Shown: positions 1 to 8,922 of the stretch, piece by piece
Layout of the letters: each line of letters begins with the position of its first letter
How positions within the stretch are numbered: the first letter of the stretch is position 1
Assembly: GCF_963677875.1 (NCBI RefSeq)
Contig: NZ_OY782570.1
Location: forward strand, 124,001-188,000
DNA from: Thiomicrorhabdus sp.
GTDB taxonomy: Bacteria > Pseudomonadota > Gammaproteobacteria > Thiomicrospirales > Thiomicrospiraceae
Direction: 5' to 3'
DNA length: 64,000 nucleotides
Notes under the pieces: model-generated
Database searches by the model: none
What the model saw: only the letters and a program-made list of their open reading frames with translations
What the model was told of the DNA's origin: nothing
Translations under genes and position numbers: made by a program

Positions 1-1198
1 TTGTCAGAGCATCCCATCCATTGTTCAGCACCACTTCTTCAAGTGTTGAGCCGTTCATCAATAGGCCTAGATCGGCATCTTGCACGAAGTCGCCCTGGGT
101 GCCGACACTTTCAAGGTCGGTGGCATTGCGAAGGTCGATGCGATAGACGTGCTTCTGCGCATCCGGTGTGGCGGCGTCGGTACCGTCCGGGCCGCCGAAC
201 AGGAAGCTTCCATCACGCTCGATGATCAGAAATTCATTGGCGCTGATTGCAACGATTTCTGAATTGGAGTTTTGCGGCTTTTCTTGTTTGTACAGGTATT
301 GTCCGATCGTGCCGTCCTGAAGGTTAACCGTTACGATGCGGGTAATATCCAGGTCTTTTACGGAGCTGTTCGGGTTATACATGGTGGACTGCATGATGCC
401 GACCAGCGTCGTTTGATCCGGCGTGATCGCCAAGCCTTCCATTCCACGGTTGGCCCGACGATTGGCAAACTCCGCCGGCAGGTGAATCGTTACCCGGGCG
501 TCACCTGCGAAAGGATTAATGCGACCGATTTCTTTTCCTTCGGCATCAAAATGTACCATGTGCGGGCCGTATTCGTCGCTGACCCAGAAGGTGCCGTCGT
601 CAAGTGCTGCAAGGCCTTCGCCATCCAGGCCGTAGTCGTCAAGTTTGAGTGGGTTGTAGTCGGGACTGGCGGAATTGTCGTTGTAAGCTTTGCTTGGATC
701 GACCAATACCGGAGAACCGTCGGCATTGTAAGGCGTTTCGCCGGTTCCGCCCAGTGCGGAGGTGTTTGGCAGGCCGGAAATGTTTTTGCCATCGCGATCT
801 TTAAGAAGAATTTCTTTAACCAGCTCGATTTCGCCTTTGTCGGTGATTTTGAATTGACCGATTCGAGGAGTATAGTCCGGTGTCGGGAATTTTTTGCCTT
901 TACCGTAATTACCGGTGAAAGTGGCATTTGGGCCGCGGTCGGTCAAGGCGTAAAATTGATCAGTTTCGCCGGGAACCGCTGTCATGGCAGAGCCGAAACC
1001 ACCGTTGCGAACTTCAAACGGTTGCTGGGTATCGGCGTCGATTAGATCGCTGCGCAAAATGCTATACGGCAAAGAGGCACCCTCTGTTGAAAGGGTATCA
1101 ATTGCATTTTTCAGTGATTCGTCTGAATCGGAATCGTTACAGGCGGTCAATAGCAGGGTGCCGAGAACGGCGCTGGCTAATAGAGTTTTCTTCAACAT
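1..1198 (-). CDS. Phytase-like esterase lipoprotein (3' end beyond window)
   Basis: This reading frame starts with ATG at 1198 and runs off the left edge without a stop, so about 399 codons are visible. The N-terminus (MLKKTLLASAVLGTLLLTAC) is a lipoprotein signal with a lipobox Cys at residue 20, followed by Asp/Ser residues, so it is probably an outer-membrane-anchored periplasmic lipoprotein. The body has segments typical of the 'esterase-like activity of phytase' family (beta-propeller): FYALTDRGPN, GLDGEGLA, FWVSDEYGPH, NRGMEGLAITPD. Members often act on phosphate esters, but the substrate here is unknown. It is transcribed away from the nitrate operon and ends in no visible terminator because of the window edge. 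Family assignment is firm; biochemical role is not. Confidence 0.85.
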   Translation of the reverse strand, partial: MLKKTLLASAVLGTLLLTACNDSDSDESLKNAIDTLSTEGASLPYSILRSDLIDADTQQPFEVRNGGFGSAMTAVPGETDQFYALTDRGPNATFTGNYGKGKKFPTPDYTPRIGQFKITDKGEIELVKEILLKDRDGKNISGLPNTSALGGTGETPYNADGSPVLVDPSKAYNDNSASPDYNPLKLDDYGLDGEGLAALDDGTFWVSDEYGPHMVHFDAEGKEIGRINPFAGDARVTIHLPAEFANRRANRGMEGLAITPDQTTLVGIMQSTMYNPNSSVKDLDITRIVTVNLQDGTIGQYLYKQEKPQNSNSEIVAISANEFLIIERDGSFLFGGPDGTDAATPDAQKHVYRIDLRNATDLESVGTQGDFVQDADLGLLMNGSTLEEVVLNNGWDALT

Positions 1199-1412
1199 AT
1201 CTCTTCCTTTGTCCTAATTGAATGTAAATATTGCCCGGCTGTTTGGCGCAAAAGGTTTGTGTCGATGCGGTTTGATATTGTTATAAGTGAGGCATCGTTT
1301 GCCAGCCGAAGCGGATTAATTTAGAGAAAATGCCGACGGCTTTTTTGAAGTTTTTCTGGTGTTTTCGTGTCAGAATTGTGAATGAGTGGCAATGGTTAGG
1401 GAGGATAAAAAG

Positions 1413-1664
1413 ATGGATTGGCAGACCCTGCAAACCCTGCTTATGTGGTGTACCTTGATTAATCTCGGTTTGTATTTGCTGACGCTGGTTGCGGTGATGT
1501 GGTTTAGAAAGCCGGTAGTTTTGATGCACCTCTATCTGTTTTCGATGAATGAAAAAGAGGTCATGTCTTCTATCCAAAGTTATCTTGGGCGTTACAAGCT
1601 TCTGATTACGGTGTTTAACTTTGTTCCCTGGCTGGCTTTGTGGTTAATGCAGAGCGGTTATTGA
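1413..1664 (+). CDS. Small two-helix membrane protein (DUF6868-like)
   Basis: An 83-residue protein begins at the ATG at 1413, which has a good ribosome site (GGGAGG at 1399-1404); an in-frame upstream ATG at 1386 would add nine residues and lacks such a site. It has two hydrophobic segments, roughly residues 5-30 (LLMWCTLINLGLYLLTLVAV) and 62-80 (LLITVFNFVPWLALWLM), joined by a short polar stretch. The pattern resembles the small DUF6868 membrane family, whose function is unknown. It stands alone between a lipoprotein gene on the other strand and the nitrate operon leader. No function is claimed. Confidence 0.7.
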   Translation: MDWQTLQTLLMWCTLINLGLYLLTLVAVMWFRKPVVLMHLYLFSMNEKEVMSSIQSYLGRYKLLITVFNFVPWLALWLMQSGY

Positions 1665-2075
1665 TGTTGAAGAAGAGAGTGTGGGGTCACATTTAAATCG
1701 CTCTGTGGGTTATTCAGTGATTTCCGGTGCTTGAAGAGGGCTGTAAACAACGCTTCAGAGAACAAAAGCAGGCGGTTTTCGTAGAGGGTTATTTTCGAAT
1801 GACCCAGGTGTGGCCAATTCTGATAGATGTTGGGGCGCGAAAAAAACAAAGTTGGTGCAATTAAGGCGCGCCGGAAGGTGGATTTATCCGGTTCTTATAG
1901 TTTTTTTTGTTTATCGTATTGAAAATAAAGTAATTTTTAAAAGTTGGTTTGAAATCGGCTTTTAAGTAGAAGAGGTTAATCGAGTGTTGAGGCTCATCCG
2001 GTCATTAGACTGGATGGGCCTTTTTTTTGTTTCAAATTCGGCTAAAAACAAAAAAAGGCCGTGAAGGATAATGAA
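1665..2075 (+). promoter_or_regulatory. Non-coding leader upstream of nirD
   Basis: About 410 bases without a convincing gene. The left half (1665-1860) has only weak reading frames. The AT-rich part from about 1890 holds an imperfect inverted repeat (TAAAAG at 1938-1943 with CTTTTA at 1959-1964) and then a strong intrinsic terminator at 1991-2028, ending 47 bases before the nirD start. A terminator inside the leader of a nitrate-assimilation operon is the arrangement seen where an ANTAR-domain antiterminator (NasR/NasT type) controls read-through. I see the terminator; the attenuation mechanism is inferred, and no nasR/nasT gene is in this window. Confidence 0.45.
1991..2028 (+). terminator. 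Intrinsic terminator in the nirD-nasA leader
   Basis: A 13-bp stem (GGCTCATCCGGTC / GACTGGATGGGCC, with G-T wobbles) closes a four-base loop and is followed by eight T residues. It lies just upstream of nirD, so it either ends upstream transcription or works as a regulated attenuator for the nitrate operon. Confidence 0.85.
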
Positions 2076-2408
2076 ATGGCAGACTTTATCAAAGTATGCG
2101 GTGAGAACGATTTAGTAGAAAATTCGGGAGTTGCCGCGCTGATCGACGATCAGCAACTGGCTCTGTTCTATATCGATTCGCAAGTCTATATCACCTCCAA
2201 TACCGATCCGATCAGGGAAGCGGAGGTCATGTCCCGCGGAATGGTCGGTGACCGTGACGGTGAGCTTTTTGTCGCTTCACCTTTACACAAAGAATGTTAT
2301 AGCTTGATCAGCGGTGTCTGCCTGGATAAGGAAGGCTATTCCCTCAGTATTTTTCCTGGCAAGATCGAAGACGGTTTTGTCTGGGTTGACATGCACGCCA
2401 AGGTTTGA
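2076..2408 (+). CDS. nirD: Nitrite reductase small subunit NirD-like
   Basis: A 110-residue Rieske-fold protein of the NirD type, which lacks the Cys/His iron-sulfur ligands. Segments such as AALIDDQQLALFYI, GELFVASPLHKECYSLISG and FVWVDMHAKV fit the small subunit of siroheme NADH-nitrite reductase, which reduces nitrite to ammonium in the cytoplasm. The ATG at 2076 is chosen because AAGGA at 2064-2068 lies at proper spacing; a GTG at 2061 in frame would start inside that site. nasA follows after 10 bases. The large subunit gene nirB, normally its neighbour, is absent here. Confidence 0.8.
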   Translation: MADFIKVCGENDLVENSGVAALIDDQQLALFYIDSQVYITSNTDPIREAEVMSRGMVGDRDGELFVASPLHKECYSLISGVCLDKEGYSLSIFPGKIEDGFVWVDMHAKV

Positions 2409-2418
2409 AGGTTGATGT

Positions 2419-5154
2419 ATGGCGGCCAAGAATTCCTCTTCTCTTATTAAGACCTCTATCAAAAGTTCTGTCAAAACGACCTGTCCGTATTGTGGCGTCG
2501 GTTGCGGCATGCTTTTAAGTCCGAATCCGACCATGCAAAGTGGTTGGGATTTGAGCGGTGATAAAACACATCCGGCGAATTTCGGCCGTTTGTGCGTTAA
2601 GGGAGCGTCGGCGGCGGAAACACTGGGGTTTGAAGGTCGATTGCTCAGTCCTCTGATCAATGGGCAAGAAGTCGATTGGGAAACCGCGTTGAGTGAAGTA
2701 GCCGGGCGCTTCAACAAAATCATCGATCAATATGGCCCCGAAAGTGTCGCTTTCTACGTTTCCGGTCAGTTGTTGACCGAAGACTATTACGTTGCCAATA
2801 AGCTGATGAAAGGTTTTATCGGCTGTGCCAATATCGATACTAACTCGCGTCTGTGCATGGCTTCGGCGGTGGTTGGCTACAAGCGCGCTTTCGGCAGTGA
2901 CAGTGTGCCGTGCAGCTATGAAGATCTTGAACAGGCGGAATTGATTACTCTGGTCGGTTCCAATACCGCCTGGGCGCATCCGATCATCTATCAACGAATT
3001 GCCGCAGTCAAAAAAGCTAACCCGCAGATGAGAGTGGTGGTGGTTGACCCGCGCCGCACGGCGACTTGCGATCTGGCCGATTTACACTTGGCAATTAAGC
3101 CGGGAATGGATGCCGCACTGTTTAACGGTCTGCTGGCGTATTTTTCCGAGCATGGGGAGATCGATGTCGATTTTGTCGCCAGGCACTGTAACGGTTTTGC
3201 CGAAGCATTGTATGCCGCGCGTCAGCAAGCGGATATTCAGGAACTGGCCGAATTGTGCGATCTTGCCGTTGAAGACCTGCATCAATGGTTCGAATGGTGT
3301 CGCCAATCGCCGAAAATGCTGACGCTCTACTCTCAAGGTGTCAACCAGTCAACCAGCGGCGTCGATAAGTCGAATGCCATTATTAACTGTCATCTGGCGA
3401 CCGGACGCATCGGTAAAGTCGGATGCGGTCCTTTTTCCATTACCGGGCAGCCGAATGCCATGGGTGGACGTGAAGTCGGCGGTCTTGCCAATCAGTTGGC
3501 GGCGCACATGGATTTTACCTCTGAAGAGTCGATCGATCGGGTTGCCCGTTTTTGGCGAGCCCAGAACATGGCGACACAAGATGGTTTGAAAGCGGTCGAT
3601 ATGTTTGATGCGGTTGCGGCAGGGAAAATCAAAGCGATCTGGATTATGAATACCAATCCGGTGGTTTCCATGCCGGATGCCGATCGGGTGCGTCAGGCTT
3701 TGCTGGATTGCGAAACCGTCGTGGTTTCCGACTGTATGGCACAGACCGATACCACTGAGGTGGCGGATATTCTTCTACCGGCTTTGACCTGGGGAGAGAC
3801 TGACGGTTCCGTGACCAATTCCGACCGAACGATCTCAATGCAACGCGCTTTTATTTCCGGCCCCGAACAGGCGCAAGCCGACTGGTGGATGATCTGCGAA
3901 GTGGCCAAACGCATGGGGTTTGGCGAAGCGTTTGAGTACCGGCATCCGGTAGAAATCTTTCGCGAGCATGCCGCTTTAAGCGCTTTTGAAAATGACGAAA
4001 CGGGAACGATTCGGGATTTTAATCTGGCGGCCTTGGCGGATATTTCTCTGGACGACTATTTGAATTTCCCGCCGACACCTTGGCCGATTGTCGATAAGGA
4101 CGACCAGGGAAAGCCGCTCGGTACGCCGCGCCTGTTCTGCGACGGGCAATTTTTTACTCCGGATCGCAAAGCGCGTTTTATTGCGGTTACACCTCGGGCG
4201 CCGCAAAGCAGCCCGAACGCTCAATATCCGTTTGTTTTGAATACCGGGCGGGTTCGCGATCAGTGGCATACCATGACGCGAACCGCTAAAACACCGAAAT
4301 TGATGACGCATGTTGCCGAGCCGTTTGTCGCCATTCACCCGCAAGATGCCGAAGAGAAAGGACTGACCAATGGCGGTTTGGCGCGCGTGTTCAACGATCT
4401 GGGGGAGCTGATCCTGCGCGTTGAATGTCAGGCTTCGCAAAGACGCGGAGAGCTGTTTGTGCCGATGCATTGGAACCGTCAATATACCGGTCATGCGAAT
4501 GTTGATCGATTGGTAGCGGCACGAGTTGATCCGCTGTCCGGCCAGCCGGAATCCAAGCATGCGGTAGTGGCGATTGAGGCTTATCACTCTAGCTGGAAAG
4601 GTTTTGTGTTGAGTCGCGATTCTCTGGAGCAAGCGTTTTTAGAAGGACTCTATTGGAGCCGAATCACCGGCGAGCAGTTTCAGCGCTATGAGGTTGAAGC
4701 TCAGGATCGCAGCGCTCGATCCTGGATGGACTGCTTGCAAAGCGCTATGAACGGTAACGATTCAACGGACTGGCTCAGTTACGTCGATGAGACAGAAGGC
4801 GTGTTCCGTCTGGCCATGCTGCAAAACGGGAAGTTACAACTGGCGGTATTCGTTTCCAAGGACAAATTGCCGGAACGGCGTTGGGTTGGGCAGTGCTTTT
4901 CTCAAGAGGTTCTCTCCGAACGTGACAGACGCTTTTTACTGGCAGGCAAGCTCAGTGGCGCCAAAGATGCCGGCAAGACGATCTGTTCCTGTTTCGGCGT
5001 CGGGCTCAACACCATTCTGGAAGCCATCGAAACCCAATCTTTAACCTCGGTCGAAGAGATTGGCAAGGCTTTGAAAGCCGGAACCAACTGCGGCAGCTGT
5101 CTGCCGGAGCTGACTGAAATTCTGCAGTCGCAATATCACGAATTGCGCGCTTGA
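2419..5154 (+). CDS. nasA: Assimilatory nitrate reductase catalytic subunit NasA
   Basis: A 911-residue molybdopterin oxidoreductase that reduces nitrate to nitrite in the cytoplasm. The N-terminus has a [4Fe-4S] site (C22-x2-C25-x3-C29 and C59, CPYCGVGC...RLCVKG). Cys146 in TNSRLCMASA is the expected Mo-ligand cysteine. Bis-MGD binding segments include GSNTAWAHPI, VVVDPRRT, GQPNAMGGREVGG and the C-terminal molydopterin-binding domain (NTGRVRDQWHTMTRT). The last ~60 residues form a BFD-like [2Fe-2S] domain (CSCFGVG...NCGSC), as in Klebsiella-type NasA. It starts 10 bases after nirD and is followed by cysG, moeA and mobA, which supply siroheme and molybdenum cofactor. No nitrate transporter is in the window. 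Confidence 0.95.
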   Translation: MAAKNSSSLIKTSIKSSVKTTCPYCGVGCGMLLSPNPTMQSGWDLSGDKTHPANFGRLCVKGASAAETLGFEGRLLSPLINGQEVDWETALSEVAGRFNKIIDQYGPESVAFYVSGQLLTEDYYVANKLMKGFIGCANIDTNSRLCMASAVVGYKRAFGSDSVPCSYEDLEQAELITLVGSNTAWAHPIIYQRIAAVKKANPQMRVVVVDPRRTATCDLADLHLAIKPGMDAALFNGLLAYFSEHGEIDVDFVARHCNGFAEALYAARQQADIQELAELCDLAVEDLHQWFEWCRQSPKMLTLYSQGVNQSTSGVDKSNAIINCHLATGRIGKVGCGPFSITGQPNAMGGREVGGLANQLAAHMDFTSEESIDRVARFWRAQNMATQDGLKAVDMFDAVAAGKIKAIWIMNTNPVVSMPDADRVRQALLDCETVVVSDCMAQTDTTEVADILLPALTWGETDGSVTNSDRTISMQRAFISGPEQAQADWWMICEVAKRMGFGEAFEYRHPVEIFREHAALSAFENDETGTIRDFNLAALADISLDDYLNFPPTPWPIVDKDDQGKPLGTPRLFCDGQFFTPDRKARFIAVTPRAPQSSPNAQYPFVLNTGRVRDQWHTMTRTAKTPKLMTHVAEPFVAIHPQDAEEKGLTNGGLARVFNDLGELILRVECQASQRRGELFVPMHWNRQYTGHANVDRLVAARVDPLSGQPESKHAVVAIEAYHSSWKGFVLSRDSLEQAFLEGLYWSRITGEQFQRYEVEAQDRSARSWMDCLQSAMNGNDSTDWLSYVDETEGVFRLAMLQNGKLQLAVFVSKDKLPERRWVGQCFSQEVLSERDRRFLLAGKLSGAKDAGKTICSCFGVGLNTILEAIETQSLTSVEEIGKALKAGTNCGSCLPELTEILQSQYHELRA

Positions 5155-5187
5155 ACACGTTTCTCAAAGAGATTTAAGGAGAGCGAC

Positions 5188-6678
5188 ATGGATTATTTAC
5201 CGATTTTTATGAATATCAAGGGTCAGCCGTGTCTGATCGTTGGCGGCGGTGCGGTTGCAGCACGTAAAGCAGACTTGTTTATCAAAGCCGGAGCCAAGGT
5301 AACGGTGATCGCTCCGCTATTGAAAGAAGAGATGCAACGTCATTTACAGCTCGGGAAAATCGAATGGGTTGAGGCTGGTTTTGATCGTGAATTAATGTGC
5401 GCGCTGCCGAAACCGAAACTGGTTATTTCCGCCACCGACGAGCAGGCGGTTAATGAGGCTGTGTACGAATATTGTCGACAGCAGCAGATCGAAGTTAATG
5501 TCGCCGATCAGACCGAGTATTGCGATTTTATCCTGCCGGCGATTATCGAACGCGAACCGATGACGGTGGCGGTATCGACCGGCGGGCGATCTCCTGTGTT
5601 GGCCAGAGTGATGAAAGCACGTTTGGAAAGTCTGCTGCCACAGGGATTGTCCGCTGTGACCGATCTGGTCGGCCGCTACCGAAATGCGGTGAAAAAGACC
5701 TTGCAAGATGCAGAAAATCGCAAGCGCTTCTGGGAAAAACTGCTCGACAGTGCCTTTATCGATAAAGCATCGCGCCTTGAGTCTTCTGATGAAGCCGAGG
5801 CGATTCTGCAGCAAAAATTGCAGGCGGCTCGACTCGAAGAACAGGGCGGGCTGAATGAGGTGGGTGAAGTCTATCTGATAGGTGCCGGGCCGGGCGATCC
5901 TGAATTGATGACTTTCAAAGCGCTCCGATTGTTGCAGCAGGCAGACGTAGTGGTTTATGACCGCTTGGTTTCAACGGAAATTCTGGATATGGCTCGCCGT
6001 GAGGCCGAGCGGATTTATGTCGGCAAAAAGGATAAGTGGCATCGTGTGCCGCAAAGTCGCATTAACCGCATGCTTCTGGAATTGGCGCAGCAGGGAAAAA
6101 AGGTTGCGCGTTTGAAAGGCGGTGATCCGTATATTTTCGGTCGCGGTGCAGAGGAAGTTGAATTACTGGCTGAACACGGTATCGATTTTCAGGTTGTGCC
6201 GGGCATTACTGCTGCCGCAGGTTGTACCGCCTATGCCGATTTTCCGTTGACGCATCGCGATTATGCCCATTCGGTTTCGTTTGTGACCGGGCATCAGAAA
6301 GAAGGGGATCAGGCGATCGACTATGCGCGTCTGGCTCAGTCTGGCGACACCATGGTTTTCTATATGGGGGTGAAAAATGCCGCTGAAATCCAGCAGGGGT
6401 TACTTGCACATGGGGTTTCTTCACAGATGCCGGCAGCGATTATCGAAAGAGGGACGCGGGTCGATCAAAAGGTGACGGTCGTGACTCTGGCCGAACTGGC
6501 CGAAACCATCCGCAGACAAAAAATCCAACCCCCGGCACTGTTGGTGATTGGCGAAGTTGTGACCGTGCGTGAAAAACTGCATGCATTGAAGCGCCAGGCG
6601 CTGGAGCGTCAAGCCAAACGGGCCGATATTGAACGTCCCGGTCGTCGAGACGAGCCTTGGACAAGGTTGGCGGTATGA
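5188..6678 (+). CDS. cysG: Siroheme synthase CysG
   Basis: A 496-residue bifunctional enzyme. The N-terminal half (about 1-205) is the precorrin-2 dehydrogenase/sirohydrochlorin ferrochelatase module with an NAD-binding glycine-rich motif (CLIVGGGAVAARKA). The C-terminal half (about 225-470) is the SAM-dependent uroporphyrinogen-III C-methyltransferase (YLIGAGPGDPELMT, KGGDPYIFGRG, VPGITAAAG, YMGV). It makes siroheme, the prosthetic group of assimilatory nitrite and sulfite reductases, which explains its place in the nitrate operon. A good ribosome site (AAGGAGAG) precedes the ATG. Its stop overlaps the next start by four bases (ATGA), implying translational coupling with ybiB. Confidence 0.96.
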   Translation: MDYLPIFMNIKGQPCLIVGGGAVAARKADLFIKAGAKVTVIAPLLKEEMQRHLQLGKIEWVEAGFDRELMCALPKPKLVISATDEQAVNEAVYEYCRQQQIEVNVADQTEYCDFILPAIIEREPMTVAVSTGGRSPVLARVMKARLESLLPQGLSAVTDLVGRYRNAVKKTLQDAENRKRFWEKLLDSAFIDKASRLESSDEAEAILQQKLQAARLEEQGGLNEVGEVYLIGAGPGDPELMTFKALRLLQQADVVVYDRLVSTEILDMARREAERIYVGKKDKWHRVPQSRINRMLLELAQQGKKVARLKGGDPYIFGRGAEEVELLAEHGIDFQVVPGITAAAGCTAYADFPLTHRDYAHSVSFVTGHQKEGDQAIDYARLAQSGDTMVFYMGVKNAAEIQQGLLAHGVSSQMPAAIIERGTRVDQKVTVVTLAELAETIRRQKIQPPALLVIGEVVTVREKLHALKRQALERQAKRADIERPGRRDEPWTRLAV

Positions 6679-7682
6679 GCGATCAATATAACAGTGAGCC
6701 GAACAAAGAAGCATCACTGCCTTTCAGTGACTATCTGCGTATTCTTGGAAAAGGCCCGAAAACGCGCAGGAGCCTGACAATGGAGGAGGCTAAGGCGGCT
6801 TTCCTTCAAGTATTGGGCAATCAGGTCAGCGATTTGCAGCTTGGGGCTTTTCTACTGTTAATGCGTGCTAATGGCGAGTCGCCGGATGAGTTGCGTGGCT
6901 TTATGAGTGCGTGCAGAGAGCACTTTGGTTTGGAAGACTTGCGCGGGAATGTCGATCTCGACTGGTCGGCTTATGCCGGAAAGTGGCGCTATCCTCCCTA
7001 TTACTTGTTGGCGATTAAACTGCTCGTCGGTAAAGGTTACCGAATTTTGCTGCATGGTGATTCCGGGCAATTTGCCGACCGAGTGTATGCCGAAGAGGCG
7101 ATGGCGTTACTCGGTTTTGAAATCGCCGAAACTCTTGCGGATGCGGCTGAAAAACTATCGCAAGGACAGGAGGTATATCTGCCGTTGGCGAATTTTGCCG
7201 CGCCTCTGCAAAGAATTCTGCATCTAAAGCAGGAGTTGGGAGTCAGAAGCGTATTCAATACGGTGGTGAAATTGCTGAATCCTTTGAACGCGCCTTGTGC
7301 GATACAGGGTATCTTTCATAAAGGGGTTGAGCAACTGCATCATGCCGGAACAAATTTTAATGCAACGCGGCGTAATCTGGTTTTTAAAGGCGAAGGCGGT
7401 GAAGCCGAAATTCGTCCGGATGCTTTAAATAAGCTGTTTATTTCCGAGGACGGTATTTTATCGGAATCGGCTTTTCCGGCAGTTATTGAGCGACAGAAGC
7501 GTCCAAGTCAATGGGATTTACACGCTTTGCGCGCTTTATGGAACGGAGGTTTGCAGGATAGCTACGGTGAAGCCTGTGTGATCACGACGACCGCTGCAGC
7601 GTTGGTGTTGATGGAATCCTTGTCTTTGGATGAGGCCAAAGAAAAAGCGACTGCGTTGTGGCAGTCGAGGGAGGCGCTATGA
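6675..7682 (+). CDS. ybiB: YbiB/TrpD2-like glycosyltransferase-fold protein
   Basis: A 335-residue homologue of the anthranilate phosphoribosyltransferase fold, of the YbiB (TrpD2) branch. Visible family segments are FSDYLRILGKGPKTRRSLT, QLGAFLLLMRANGES and FNTVVKLLNPLNAP. The canonical TrpD phosphoribosyl-pyrophosphate signature is not evident, in line with YbiB proteins, which are known to bind nucleic acid rather than act in tryptophan synthesis. The start at 6675 overlaps the cysG stop (ATGA); a TTG at 6657 in frame is less likely. It in turn overlaps moeA by four bases. Its conserved place inside nitrate/molybdenum operons is unexplained. Confidence 0.85.
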   Translation: MSDQYNSEPNKEASLPFSDYLRILGKGPKTRRSLTMEEAKAAFLQVLGNQVSDLQLGAFLLLMRANGESPDELRGFMSACREHFGLEDLRGNVDLDWSAYAGKWRYPPYYLLAIKLLVGKGYRILLHGDSGQFADRVYAEEAMALLGFEIAETLADAAEKLSQGQEVYLPLANFAAPLQRILHLKQELGVRSVFNTVVKLLNPLNAPCAIQGIFHKGVEQLHHAGTNFNATRRNLVFKGEGGEAEIRPDALNKLFISEDGILSESAFPAVIERQKRPSQWDLHALRALWNGGLQDSYGEACVITTTAAALVLMESLSLDEAKEKATALWQSREAL

Positions 7683-8911
7683 GTGGAGTTTTGAATCCTC
7701 TACAGGAGTTTCAGGCAATTAAGGCTTGGTTGTTGGCGCAAGCCAAAGCCATTAACGAATCCGAAACCGTCTGTCTATTGGACGCAAATGCGCGTGTATT
7801 AGCCGAGGCTATCCATAGTCCGATCAGTCTTCCCGCTCTGCCGACCAGTGCAATGGACGGCTATGTTGTCTCCAAGCAATGTCTGGAGGGTGGTTTTCCT
7901 GCCCGGTTGCCGGTACTTGGAACGCTCTTTGCCGGGGCCGATATTCCGGTTTCACTTCCGCAAGATGCCGCCTATAAAGTGATGACCGGTGCCGCTTTAC
8001 CTGGAAATGCCGGTCTGGTGATACCTGTCGAAGAGGCGCAACTACTTGATGACTGTTTGCTCCTCGATACGAATAAATTCCGAAAATCGCATATTAAACA
8101 AGTGGGCTGTGATTTGAGTGAAGGAGAGTTGTTACTCGAAAAAGGGGTCGTCTTGGGTGCGAGGGAAATCGGCCTGTTAGCGTCCTGCGGAATCGCTGCA
8201 TGTCCAGTGTTGCGCCGACCCAAAGTGTTAATAGCAGTCGGCGGAGATGAGCTGCAATCACCGGGTGTGCCGTTGCAGGCAGGACAGATTTACGACGCCA
8301 ATTCCTGGTGGTTGCAGGCGGAATTGACAGAGTTAGGCTGTGAAGTTGTGACAGTCTTGAACTGGCAAGACGATTTGCCGTCTATGCAGAGTAGCTTGCA
8401 GCCGTGGCTGGAGCAGATTGATCTGGTCATCAGTGCCGGAGGGGTTTCAGTCGGGGACCGGGATTTTGTCTACGATTGTTTACAGAATCTGGGTGAAGAA
8501 GCGAGAAGCTGTCGCTGGCGCTTAAATATGAAACCGGCCAAACCGCTCGCTTATGCGAGCTGGAAACAAAATGCCGGTGCCGGCAAACACTGGTTGGCTT
8601 TGCCAGGAAATCCGGTGGCGGGGTTTATGAGTTTTCAGCTGTTTGCGACACCGTTTATTCAGAAGTTGTGCGGAAAAGAAGCGCCATTGGTGACGAAAGA
8701 ATCGGGAGTGCTTGTCGAGGGGGTTAAGTCGGATCCCGGGAAGTTGCTTTGGCTTCAGGTTCGAAAGAGCTCTAAGGGAGTGTCGATCATTCAATCTGGT
8801 TCAAGCAGTCGATTACTGGATCTGACGCTCGCTGACGGTTATTTGTGTGTCCCGCCAAATCAAGATCTGCTTTCCGGGCAGACAATCGAATACTGGTGTT
8901 ATTCATCTTAA
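7679..8911 (+). CDS. moeA: Molybdopterin molybdotransferase MoeA
   Basis: A 410-residue MoeA that inserts molybdate into adenylylated molybdopterin. Family signatures are clear: LPTSAMDGYVV, VMTGAALPGNAGLVIPVEE, SAGGVSVGDRDFV and LALPGNPVAGFMSFQLF. The start at 7679 is chosen because it overlaps the ybiB stop (ATGA) and is preceded by GAGGGAGG; the GTG at 7658 in the same frame lies inside ybiB. It works with MobA, encoded 11 bases downstream, to produce the Mo-bis-MGD cofactor of NasA. Confidence 0.95.
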   Translation: MSGVLNPLQEFQAIKAWLLAQAKAINESETVCLLDANARVLAEAIHSPISLPALPTSAMDGYVVSKQCLEGGFPARLPVLGTLFAGADIPVSLPQDAAYKVMTGAALPGNAGLVIPVEEAQLLDDCLLLDTNKFRKSHIKQVGCDLSEGELLLEKGVVLGAREIGLLASCGIAACPVLRRPKVLIAVGGDELQSPGVPLQAGQIYDANSWWLQAELTELGCEVVTVLNWQDDLPSMQSSLQPWLEQIDLVISAGGVSVGDRDFVYDCLQNLGEEARSCRWRLNMKPAKPLAYASWKQNAGAGKHWLALPGNPVAGFMSFQLFATPFIQKLCGKEAPLVTKESGVLVEGVKSDPGKLLWLQVRKSSKGVSIIQSGSSSRLLDLTLADGYLCVPPNQDLLSGQTIEYWCYSS

Positions 8912-8922
8912 GGGGGTGTCTG

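Noticed and set aside
490-927. A 145-codon minus-strand frame
   Set aside because: It is an out-of-frame shadow of the phytase-like lipoprotein, whose own frame runs through the same bases to the window edge.
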